From contig DASWED010000061.1 of assembly GCA_036394995.1 (NCBI GenBank), positions 1-12,152 on the forward strand: 12,152 nucleotides of DNA, given 5' to 3'. The stretch is from DASWED01 sp036394995 (GTDB lineage Bacteria; Actinomycetota; UBA4738; JACQTL01). The position numbers and the translations under genes are program-made. Each line of letters starts with the position of its first letter. The first letter of the stretch is position 1. Shown here one piece after another: positions 6,179-12,152 of this stretch. A model generated the notes under the pieces. The model made no database searches. It was not told the origin of the DNA and saw only the letters and a program-made list of their open reading frames with translations.

Positions 6179-6469
6179 TCACGTCTCGGTTCTGTCGGTG
6201 AGGCGCTCCTCCAGGCGGACCGTGACCGTGTCGCCCGCCTCCTTCGCGAGCTGCCTGCGGACGTCGGCCTTGATGGGGAGCTTGTGGGTGCCGTCGCCCA
6301 TGGCCATGAAGGAGCTGCGGAAGGGGTGGCCGTCGACCGTGCCCCTCACCTTCACCAGACCGCGGGTACCGAAGAACTCCACCGAGTCCGGCATCACCAC
6401 GTAGGTCCAGCCGCCCTTGCTGGGGCTCTTCTGCAGGGTGGCGGTGAACTGCCTGCTCAGCCTCGACAT
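6179..6469 (-). CDS. DUF1905 domain protein
   Basis: 96-residue protein that consists of one DUF1905 domain, a small beta-barrel of unknown function often found with or fused to YdeI-type bacteriocin-protection domains. Family marks seen are the opening RQFTATLQKS, GWTYVVMPDSVEFFGTRG, VKVRGTVDGHPFRSSFMAMGDG, HKLPIKADVRRQL and GDTVTVRLEE. The YdeI/OmpD-associated partner domain is absent. The ATG at 6469 is fixed by a consensus AAGGAGG six bases upstream. It lies 95 bases downstream of the helical-protein gene and 41 bases before the VOC gene. No function is assigned. Confidence 0.88.
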   Translation of the reverse strand: MSRLSRQFTATLQKSPSKGGWTYVVMPDSVEFFGTRGLVKVRGTVDGHPFRSSFMAMGDGTHKLPIKADVRRQLAKEAGDTVTVRLEERLTDRTET

Positions 6470-6475
6470 GGTGGT

Positions 6476-6482
6476 CCTCCTT
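6476..6482 (-). promoter_or_regulatory. strong ribosome-binding site of the DUF1905 gene
   Basis: AAGGAGG on the minus strand, six bases before the ATG at 6469. Confidence 0.75.
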
Positions 6483-6550
6483 CCTGCCCTTCACTCCATC
6501 AGACCGCCGGCCGAGGCGGGAATCATCGCCCCGGCGCGGATTTCTTCCGT

Positions 6551-6562
6551 CCCGGGCCCGGG
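6551..6562. repeat. 12-base perfect palindrome after a stop codon
   Basis: CCCGGGCCCGGG lies two bases beyond the stop of the helical-protein gene. It could form a stem in the transcript, but it has no loop-friendly centre and no T-tract. A role in 3'-end formation is only possible. Confidence 0.3.
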
Positions 6563-6564
6563 CG

Positions 6565-7431
6565 TCAGGACTCCGCGTCGAGGTCGGCCTGAGCCTGGGC
6601 GAGGGCCTCGTCGGCCTTCTGAGCTTTCGTCTCGGCGGCGGACGCTGCCTTCGCGGCGCGGTCGGCTCGGCGGCGGGCAGTGAGCAGCTCCCGTTCCAGA
6701 CGGTCGACCTCCTTCGCGGTGGCGTCGGCATCGCGGCGGGCTTCGGCGGCCGCTTCGCGGGCGGCCATCACGGCGTCCTCCGACCTCGCCACCTTGGCTT
6801 CGAGCCGTTCACGGACTCTCCGGTCCGCTGCGTGCTCCTCCTTGGGCTCCTTCGCCGTTGCGGCCTCCGTCGATCCCGCATCCTTTCCGCCGGCCAGGAC
6901 CTCGAACGGGGAGATGTCGCCGAACCCGGTGAGGGGTTCGACCTCCTTCGCCAACCGTCCGGCGCGGACCTGCTGGCCGGTCTCCTCGTCGGTCCCCGCG
7001 GCCTCGAGCGTGGAGCGGATGGCGTCGACGTGGGGCGTCGGGCTCCGCCCGGCCTCACGGAACATCGCCGTCGCCTCATCGAGCAGCCGAGCCACCGCCT
7101 GCCGCCGCCGCTGGGTGGCCTCGCGAAGCGTCCCCTTCCCCTTGCCGGAGAGGGCCGCCCGCTGCGCGGACCGCAACGCCGTTCCGGCCTCGAGCAGCTC
7201 GTCCACATGCTTCGGAGCGCGCCGGGACAGCTGGTTGACGGCCCAGGCGGCCGCCGTCGGCTTCTTCAGACCCTTGACGAGGTCCGATGCCTCCCGATCC
7301 CCGTCGTCCCGGAGTCGCTTCGCCGCCGCGTTCCGCTCCCCGGTGAACGCCTCGGGATCGAGCGAGTACAGCCGGTCGATCACTTCCTCGACCGGGGAGG
7401 CGGCACCGTCCTTCGCCGAACGTCGAGGCAC
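6565..7431 (-). CDS. conserved helical/coiled-coil protein of unknown function
   Basis: 288-residue protein, probably cytosolic: no signal peptide or membrane segment. The N-terminal half (about 1-110) carries VIDRLYSLDPEAFTGERN, AAKRLRDDGDREASDLVKGLKKPTAAAWAVNQLSR and ELLEAGTALRSAQRAAL. I recall this pattern from conserved hypothetical proteins of actinobacteria, with no known function. The C-terminal third (about 205-288) is an Ala/Glu/Arg/Lys-rich stretch predicted as a long helix or coiled coil (for example AAREAAAEARRDADATAKEV). Start GTG at 7431 is chosen because the family pattern begins just after it and a weak CAGACT box ends six bases before. A longer open frame upstream would cross the inverted repeat and looks non-coding. 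Ala/Arg bias limits confidence in the tail's structure. Confidence 0.8.
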   Translation of the reverse strand: MPRRSAKDGAASPVEEVIDRLYSLDPEAFTGERNAAAKRLRDDGDREASDLVKGLKKPTAAAWAVNQLSRRAPKHVDELLEAGTALRSAQRAALSGKGKGTLREATQRRRQAVARLLDEATAMFREAGRSPTPHVDAIRSTLEAAGTDEETGQQVRAGRLAKEVEPLTGFGDISPFEVLAGGKDAGSTEAATAKEPKEEHAADRRVRERLEAKVARSEDAVMAAREAAAEARRDADATAKEVDRLERELLTARRRADRAAKAASAAETKAQKADEALAQAQADLDAES

Positions 7432-7437
7432 GGCCGA

Positions 7438-7443
7438 AGTCTG
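7438..7443 (-). promoter_or_regulatory. weak -10-like box, leaderless-type
   Basis: CAGACT on the minus strand (matches TAnnnT except at the first base), six bases before the GTG at 7431. It is reported because the spacing matches the clearer cases in this window. Confidence 0.25.
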
Positions 7444-7470
7444 GCACACGGCCCCCGGCGCCCGCTCGTT

Positions 7471-7499
7471 CGCCAAACGGGGGCCGGGCCCGTTTGGCG
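7471..7499. promoter_or_regulatory. strong inverted repeat in a divergent intergenic region
   Basis: Eleven-base perfect arms CGCCAAACGGG (7471-7481) and CCCGTTTGGCG (7489-7499) around seven bases. It sits between the divergent helical-protein gene (start 7431) and BON gene (start 7566). The size and symmetry fit a dimeric repressor operator; a structured leader of the plus-strand mRNA is the alternative. A second pair, GGCCCCCG (7450-7457) with CGGGGGCC (7478-7485), overlaps one arm and would compete with it. Confidence 0.55.
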
Positions 7500-7551
7500 G
7501 CCACATCCTCGGGTAGGCACGGCATGGAGGGGGAGTATCGACCACGGCAGC

Positions 7552-7558
7552 AAGGAGG
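7552..7558 (+). promoter_or_regulatory. strong ribosome-binding site of the BON gene
   Basis: AAGGAGG seven bases before the ATG at 7566; it decides this start against the open frame that begins within the inverted repeat. Confidence 0.75.
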
Positions 7559-7565
7559 AAGCGCC

Positions 7566-8039
7566 ATGGCCCGGATTCGCACATTCGCGGCGGGCACCGC
7601 GATGGGCGCGGTGGCCCAGTACTTCTTCGACCCCAACCGGGGCAAGGCCCGTAGACACCGGCTGGTGGACCGGATCGGGGCCATGACCCGGCGAACCGGC
7701 CGGCGGCTCGAACGGGAGGGGCGCTACCGAGCCGGCCAGATCAGGGGGGTCGGCCAGAAGCTCGCCCACCGCACGCCGGAGGAGGTCGACGTCGACGACC
7801 TCACGCTCAAGGACCGGATCGAGTCCGAGGCGTTCTCCCCGAACCTCCCCAAGGGGAACGTGAACGTCACCGTGGTGGACAGCATGGTCGAGCTCAGGGG
7901 CCAGCTGGCCACCCCGGAGGACATCGACGCCCTCGTGAGCCAGGTCCGCGAGGTGGCGGGGGTCGTGGACGTGCGCAACCTCCTGCACCTTCCGGGCACG
8001 CCGGCCCCGAACAAGGCGGAGGCTCGGGAAGCCGGCTAG
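7566..8039 (+). CDS. BON-domain protein
   Basis: 157-residue protein. The N-terminus has a short apolar stretch and then QYFFDPNRGKARRHRLVDR (about 19-37), a motif common at the start of small envelope-associated proteins with YtxH- or BON-like architecture. A basic linker follows, and the BON domain covers about 78-145 (LTLKDRIESEAF, VNVTVVDSMVELRGQL, IDALVSQVREVAGVVDVRNLLHLPG). BON domains are thought to bind phospholipid or peptidoglycan-linked ligands and occur in osmotic-stress proteins such as OsmY. There is no cleavable signal peptide, so membrane association via the N-terminal helix is inferred. It has its own strong ribosome-binding site and is divergent from the helical-protein gene, sharing an inverted repeat with it. 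Confidence 0.88.
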   Translation: MARIRTFAAGTAMGAVAQYFFDPNRGKARRHRLVDRIGAMTRRTGRRLEREGRYRAGQIRGVGQKLAHRTPEEVDVDDLTLKDRIESEAFSPNLPKGNVNVTVVDSMVELRGQLATPEDIDALVSQVREVAGVVDVRNLLHLPGTPAPNKAEAREAG

Positions 8040-8072
8040 CCGCCCGGACCGCCTGCGCCCGCGCGAATCCGG

Positions 8073-9002
8073 CTACTGGCGGAGGGCGGCGAACGGCATC
8101 GCGCTGGGGCGTTCCGCGCCTCGACGAACGGGAGGAGCGCCCGCCGCCCGTCGCTCGGCTCCGCGCATGCGGCGGAACGTCGCCTTCCTGGCGTCCTGCA
8201 TGACCGTGAGGCCCTCCAGGCCGGGGAGCTCGGAGATCATCCGATCCATCTCCTTCGCCGCCTCCAGGCCGTCGGCGTCACCGAACAGGTGCACGACCAC
8301 GTGATCGGTCTCGGCCTGGGGTCGCACGCCGGTCCCCACCACGGCCCACACGTGGTCCATGACCCACCGGGTCACGGTCCGAGCCTGCTTGGAGCGGGCC
8401 AGGCGCATCCGGGCCTGGGACCGGTAGAACGCGAAGTGCCGCCGTTCGTCCTTGATGATCCGCTGGAGCAGTTGCACCAGCACGGGATGCTGCGACTTCG
8501 CGATGAGCCGGTGGTAGCTCATCAGCGTGGACAGCTCGTTCGCCGCGCCCCACGTCATGTGCACCGCGACGAAGTCCTTGACCAGCGCCGAGCCGACCAT
8601 GCTCCCGATGTGCGACGCGTAGCCCTTCCCCCCCAGCCGCTCCCGGATCCACGAGTTGCGGCCGTACCGGGACGGGAACGGCGCGTCGCCCCACACCCGC
8701 TCCCGGTCCGGGGCCAGCTCGTACCCGGCCTCGCCAAGGAACCGGCTGAAGGCCTCGCCGTGCCACAGCTCCTCGTACACCCAGCACGCCAGGAACGCGG
8801 TCACGTCGGGCTCGTTCGCGGCTCGGGTGGACAGCAGGTCGCGCAGGTAGATGACCGTGTGCGACTCGATGTCCATCATGTAGGCCAGACACCGGGCCTC
8901 ATCGGGCGGTAGCGGGTGCTCGGCCACCCGGTCCCACTGAACGCCGGAAAGATCGACCTTCTTCGAAGCCCTGAGATACTTGTCCAGATCGAACTCGTCC
9001 AC
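8073..9002 (-). CDS. ferritin-like di-iron protein, acyl-ACP desaturase family
   Basis: 309-residue protein with the full set of di-iron ligands in the order of stearoyl-ACP desaturase: E46 (DIESHT), E78 and H81 (EELWHG), E156 (AANELST), E186 and H189 (KDERRHF). The EExxHG and DExRH motifs match the plant-type soluble desaturases, which put a double bond into acyl chains carried on acyl carrier protein. The last 30 residues are Arg/Ala/Pro-rich and probably disordered. Start is GTG at 9002, with GGAAGGA eight bases upstream. A promoter-like pair lies at 9038-9066. It is divergent from an MMPL transporter, fitting a lipid role. Other ferritin-like oxygenases of the AurF type are a possible alternative. 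Confidence 0.82.
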   Translation of the reverse strand: MDEFDLDKYLRASKKVDLSGVQWDRVAEHPLPPDEARCLAYMMDIESHTVIYLRDLLSTRAANEPDVTAFLACWVYEELWHGEAFSRFLGEAGYELAPDRERVWGDAPFPSRYGRNSWIRERLGGKGYASHIGSMVGSALVKDFVAVHMTWGAANELSTLMSYHRLIAKSQHPVLVQLLQRIIKDERRHFAFYRSQARMRLARSKQARTVTRWVMDHVWAVVGTGVRPQAETDHVVVHLFGDADGLEAAKEMDRMISELPGLEGLTVMQDARKATFRRMRGAERRAAGAPPVRRGAERPSAMPFAALRQ

Positions 9003-9037
9003 GTTGGGGTCCTTCCCGGGCGCCTCGCTCCGGTCGG

Positions 9038-9066
9038 ATTATCCGTCGTGAGGGGTTCGATGTGGA
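9038..9066 (-). promoter_or_regulatory. promoter for the desaturase-like gene
   Basis: Minus strand: TCCACA (9066-9061, four of six to TTGACA), exactly 17 bases, then GATAAT (9043-9038, five of six to TATAAT). The predicted leader of about 30 bases holds the Shine-Dalgarno sequence of the GTG at 9002. Confidence 0.55.
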
Positions 9067-9103
9067 AGGGACGGCGGATCACGCGAGCGGGCGGGAGGAG
9101 CGA

Positions 9104-11500
9104 ATGAGCCGGGACGGAGGGAGCGGGCAGGAGCGGACGAGGTTCTACCGGCTGGGAGGGTTCGCGTACCGCCGGCGGTGGCCGTTGCTCGCGGGGTGGC
9201 TGGTGCTCCTCGCCCTCGCGTTCCCGTTCGTGGCGAAGCTGTCGGACCGCCTGTCCCAGGGGGGGTTCGAGGTCCCCGGATCGCAGTCCGACCGGGTCCG
9301 GCAGGCCCTCAAGGAGGACTTCCAGCAGTCCGACCTCACCGACTCCCTGGTCCTGCGGTCCACGGCGATCTCGGCGAACGACCCCGCGTGCGCCACGGGG
9401 CAGTGCGACTTCGCGGTGGTGTTCGACCGCATCGCCGCCGACATCCGGAAGCCGACCGACGACGGCTTCCGGGAGGTCGTGGGCGTGGCGAACCCGTTCG
9501 ACCGGCAACATCCGGCGCCACCGGGGTCGACGGCCATCTCGCAGGACGGGCACCTGGTGACGGCCCGGGTCAGCCTGGGCGGCACGCAGAACACCGCGCT
9601 GACGTACGCGGAGGAGCTGCAGACCCGGGTGGATGAGGTCGTCGCGGACGATCCGAACTTCCAGGGCTCGACGGGCGCCGCGATGCTGACCGGGGCGGGG
9701 CCCTTCTACCACGAGTTCTCGCAGACCACGACGGAGGACCTCAGCCGGGCCGAGACCATCGCGTTCCCGCTGGCCATCGTGATCCTGCTCCTGGCGTTCG
9801 GGTCACTGGTGGCGGCCGGGATGCCCCTGGCCATGGCCCTGTTCTCGCTGCTGATCTCGTTCGGGGTCCTGTCGATCATCGCCGCCACGACCACGGTGTC
9901 GATCTTCACGGAGAACGTGGCGTCGATGATCGGGATCGGCGTGGGGATCGACTACTCGCTGTTCATCCTGACCCGGTACCGGGAGGAGACCCGCCGGGGC
10001 CGCGCGATCCAGGACGCCATCCCCCTGGCCATGGCCTCCAGCGGGAAGGCCGTGTTCGTCTCCGGGCTCACCGTCGTGGTGGCCCTGGCCGGCACCCAGC
10101 TCGTGAACGTCCAGGCCTTCAAGTCGATGGGCTTCGGCGCGATGATCACGGTGGCGTTCGCCGTGGCCGCCGCGCTCACGCTGCTCCCGGCGCTGATCGG
10201 CCTGATCGGGAGGAACATCGAGCGCGTCCGCATCCGCCGCAAGCCCGCCAGCGAGAGCCGCCTGTGGCATCGGTGGGCCATGACGGTCATGCGGCGGCCG
10301 TGGGTGTTCCTGGTGAGCTGCGTGGCCATCCTCCTGCTTCTGGCGACGCCGGCCCTGCACATGCGGCTGGGGTCCTCGGGGCCGTCGATCCTGCCGGCGG
10401 ACTCCATCCCCCGCCGGGCCGCCGAGCTCGTGGCCAAGCCGCCGCCCCAGGGCTTCGGCGAGGGCCAGATCGCCCCGGTGCAGATCCTGGTGCAGGACCC
10501 CGAGGGCGTGACCACCCACGGGTTCGACTACATCTACGACCTGTCCCGCCAGATCCAGCAGCTCGACGAGGTCGTGCCGAACGGGGTCCGGTCGCTCGCC
10601 ACGATCTGCCCGCCCGACGTCTGCCCCGACCAGACGAAGGAGCAGGCCAAGGGGTTCGTGAACAGCCCGCTCGCCGTGAGCATCGCGTCGCCGCTGGTAG
10701 CGGGCGACGGCACCGAGACGCTCGTGCTGGTGGTGAACCGGCACGGGGCGCAGTCGGACGAGTCGAACGCGCTGGTCGACGACCTCCGCGACCTCGTGGC
10801 GAGAACGGCCCCGACTGGCATCACGGCGTTCGTCGGGGGCGACCCGGGGCTGAACACCGACATCAACCACGCGGTGGCGAGCGCGCTGGTGCCGGTGGTG
10901 GCCCTGGTCATGCTGCTGTCGTTCATCGTGCTGATGGTGTTCTTCCGCTCGCTGCTGCTGCCGCTGAAGGCCGTGCTGATGACCACGGCGTCGGTGCTCG
11001 CTGTGTACGGCGTGCTGGTGTTCGTGTTCCAGGACGGCCATCTGGCCTCGCTCCTGGGCTTCGACCCGGCAGGGCACCTGGAATCGTTCCTGCCGCTGTT
11101 CCTGTTCTGCATCCTGTTCGGGCTGTCGATGGACTACGAGGTGTTCCTGCTGGCCCGGGTGCGCGAGGAGTACCTGAAGACCGGCGACAACACTGAGGCC
11201 GTGGGGTGGGGCCTGGAGCACACCGCCGCCATCATCACCAGCGCGGCGGCCATCATGATCACGGTGTTCGGCGCGTTCGCGTTCGCCTCGCTGCTCCCGA
11301 TCAAGGCCATGGGGTTCGGGCTGGCATTCGCCGTGTTCATCGACGCCTCGGTGGTCCGGGTGGTGCTGGTCCCGGCCACGATGCGCCTGCTGGGCAAGTG
11401 GAACTGGTGGCTCCCGAAGTGGCTGGACCGGCTGCTGCCGAACGTGGCCCTGGAGAACGAGCCCGGGACGGAGCCGGAGCGGGTCCGCGCGGGGGTCTGA
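9104..11500 (+). CDS. MMPL/RND-family transporter
   Basis: 798-residue inner-membrane transporter of the MMPL family, which moves lipids and other hydrophobic molecules using the proton gradient. There are two repeats, each of a single helix, a large extracytoplasmic domain and a five-helix bundle. TM1 is at about 26-44, with bundles near 218-370 and 595-765; TM7 is at about 399-418. The proton-relay Asp-Tyr pairs are present: D283-Y284 (GIDYSLF, TM4) and D677-Y678 (SMDYEVF, TM10). Cys pairs in both extracytoplasmic loops (ACATGQC and ICPPDVC) could form disulfides. ATG 9104 has a GGAGG five bases upstream; the GTG at 9062 adds 14 polar residues and lacks such a site. Length is short for mycobacterial MmpL3 but normal for generic MMPL proteins. 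The substrate is unknown. Confidence 0.93.
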   Translation: MSRDGGSGQERTRFYRLGGFAYRRRWPLLAGWLVLLALAFPFVAKLSDRLSQGGFEVPGSQSDRVRQALKEDFQQSDLTDSLVLRSTAISANDPACATGQCDFAVVFDRIAADIRKPTDDGFREVVGVANPFDRQHPAPPGSTAISQDGHLVTARVSLGGTQNTALTYAEELQTRVDEVVADDPNFQGSTGAAMLTGAGPFYHEFSQTTTEDLSRAETIAFPLAIVILLLAFGSLVAAGMPLAMALFSLLISFGVLSIIAATTTVSIFTENVASMIGIGVGIDYSLFILTRYREETRRGRAIQDAIPLAMASSGKAVFVSGLTVVVALAGTQLVNVQAFKSMGFGAMITVAFAVAAALTLLPALIGLIGRNIERVRIRRKPASESRLWHRWAMTVMRRPWVFLVSCVAILLLLATPALHMRLGSSGPSILPADSIPRRAAELVAKPPPQGFGEGQIAPVQILVQDPEGVTTHGFDYIYDLSRQIQQLDEVVPNGVRSLATICPPDVCPDQTKEQAKGFVNSPLAVSIASPLVAGDGTETLVLVVNRHGAQSDESNALVDDLRDLVARTAPTGITAFVGGDPGLNTDINHAVASALVPVVALVMLLSFIVLMVFFRSLLLPLKAVLMTTASVLAVYGVLVFVFQDGHLASLLGFDPAGHLESFLPLFLFCILFGLSMDYEVFLLARVREEYLKTGDNTEAVGWGLEHTAAIITSAAAIMITVFGAFAFASLLPIKAMGFGLAFAVFIDASVVRVVLVPATMRLLGKWNWWLPKWLDRLLPNVALENEPGTEPERVRAGV

Positions 11501-11503
11501 TCA
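11498..11503. other. zero-gap convergent stop codons
   Basis: The TGA of the MMPL gene (plus) and the TGA of the next gene (minus) abut to make the palindrome TGATCA, leaving no intergenic base and no room for a terminator between the two coding regions. Confidence 0.9.
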
Positions 11504-12152
11504 GCCGGAACGGATCGCCCCGGCGACCGCGGCGGCCACCTGCGCCCGGAGCTTCGGGTCGGCCCTCATGAACGGGGCCATCTCGACGTGGAGGAACTCC
11601 CCGCCGGCGGCTCTCGTCGAGGCGCCCTGGACGTTGGTCGTCCCCCCGAGCATGCTGCAGTGCAGCCCGTCGTACAGGCACACCGTGAGCCCGCCGGACG
11701 TGAGCGCCGCGGCGACGGCCCGGGCCGCCGGCCCCGGGGGGAACGCCCCGGAGGAGACGACCACGTCGCCGTAGTCGGCGTGCCGGGCCGCCTCGAATCC
11801 GTGAGGCTCGAACACGACCGTCCGGGGATCGACCAGGGTCCGGTGAACGGCCTCGAACACGGTCTCCGGCGCGTGGGCCACGTCGGCGGAGCCATTCGTG
11901 CCGGCGAACCGGCTGGCCCCCGCCACCAGGAGGGCGCGGGCGCCGGCGACGCGGAACGTCTCGACTCCCACAGGGGGCGTGTCGATGTCGTCGAGTGGAT
12001 GCGCCACCTCCACCACGAGCCGGCTGGACGAACCGGGCGACCACACGAACAGCCCCCAGCCGCGTGAGCGGTGGCCTGCGACGCGCTGGAGGAGCACCAG
12101 GTGGGTGCCGGTCGCGGTGTCGGTGAAGGGCCGGACCTCGTAGCCGAGGGGC
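11501..12152 (-). CDS. conserved-looking protein of unknown function (5' end outside window)
   Basis: The frame is open to the right edge. About 216 C-terminal residues are seen, beginning ...PLGYEVRPF and ending AAAVAGAIRSG. I do not recognise the family with certainty. Visible points: GTHLVLLQRVAGHRSRGWG near the cut; VVEVAHPLDDIDTPPVGVETF; ARALLVAGASRFAG; DVAHAPETVFEAVHRTLV; VVFEPHGFEA; VCLYDGLHCSMLGGTTNVQG; and FLHVEMAPFMR. Repeated His-containing signatures (AHPLDD, AHAPET, EPHGF, LHVEM) resemble the scattered His/Glu metal ligands of zinc amidases or peptidases, but that is a guess. A GTG at 12097 could act as a start, yet the coding-like sequence continues upstream of it, so truncation by the window is more likely. 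It is convergent with the MMPL gene. Confidence 0.75.
   Translation of the reverse strand, partial: PLGYEVRPFTDTATGTHLVLLQRVAGHRSRGWGLFVWSPGSSSRLVVEVAHPLDDIDTPPVGVETFRVAGARALLVAGASRFAGTNGSADVAHAPETVFEAVHRTLVDPRTVVFEPHGFEAARHADYGDVVVSSGAFPPGPAARAVAAALTSGGLTVCLYDGLHCSMLGGTTNVQGASTRAAGGEFLHVEMAPFMRADPKLRAQVAAAVAGAIRSG

Noticed and set aside
6179..6731. Upstream extension of the VOC protein frame over the DUF1905 gene and beyond
   Set aside because: The extension is Arg/Pro-rich and in a different frame from the well-patterned DUF1905 protein; the VOC fold starts just after the GTG at 6137.
9062..9103. Upstream GTG start for the MMPL protein
   Set aside because: It would add 14 polar residues, has no Shine-Dalgarno sequence and overlaps the -35 of the divergent gene; ATG 9104 has a GGAGG at good spacing.
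9803..11221. 472-residue minus-strand open frame opposite the MMPL gene
   Set aside because: His/Gln/Arg-rich antisense translation of transmembrane coding sequence, with no domain; the plus strand has clear MMPL helices and Asp-Tyr pairs.
1..12152. CRISPR arrays, tRNA or rRNA genes, insertion sequences, phage genes or defence systems
   Set aside because: No regularly spaced repeats, cloverleaf-like segments, transposase motifs or toxin/antitoxin-like pairs were seen; intergenic gaps are all below about 165 bases.

Overview
The window is a very GC-rich chromosomal segment of ordinary density, with 14 protein genes, two of them cut by the window edges. It has no RNA genes, mobile elements or CRISPR array that I can see. 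The best guess for the host is a high-GC actinobacterium (Actinomycetota), probably an uncultivated lineage. The reasons are strong G/C at third codon positions, frequent GTG starts, several genes that look leaderless, an FrhB-type F420-family iron-sulfur protein, an MMPL transporter beside an acyl-ACP-desaturase-like gene, and a conserved actinobacterial-style helical protein of unknown function. This placement is inference from gene content only.

Layout. Positions 1-634 (minus) hold an OmpR/PhoB-type response regulator that runs off the left edge. Positions 715-1947 (minus) hold a tight three-gene operon: a NudL-like CoA pyrophosphatase, a CoA-binding-domain protein (ATGA overlap with the first) and a 54-residue DUF4177-like protein one base further on. 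Divergent from it, on the plus strand, are a class-I pyridine nucleotide-disulfide oxidoreductase (2007-3413) and an A-type Fe-S carrier (3519-3866). The carrier meets a minus-strand cupredoxin lipoprotein (3894-4319) at a GC-rich hairpin. An FrhB/FdhB-family protein with two 4Fe-4S motifs follows (4482-5690, plus).

Positions 5730-7431 (minus) hold a VOC/glyoxalase-fold protein, a DUF1905 protein and a helical, coiled-coil-like protein. The coiled-coil gene is divergent from a BON-domain protein (7566-8039, plus), and a strong inverted repeat lies between them. A ferritin-like di-iron protein of the acyl-ACP desaturase type (8073-9002, minus) is divergent from an MMPL/RND transporter (9104-11500, plus). 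The last gene (11501 to right edge, minus) is of unknown function and meets the transporter stop-to-stop with no gap.

How the parts fit. The stretch 2007-5690 is redox-themed: a flavin disulfide oxidoreductase, an Fe-S carrier, a blue-copper-type protein and an F420-family Fe-S protein. The desaturase/MMPL pair suggests lipid modification and export. The Nudix/CoA-binding operon suggests CoA turnover. I found no clear defence, secondary-metabolite or mobile system. The more unusual points are the two start-signal classes (leaderless versus strong Shine-Dalgarno), the Tyr replacing the catalytic His in the oxidoreductase, the small coupled third gene of the Nudix operon, and the unidentified right-edge gene.
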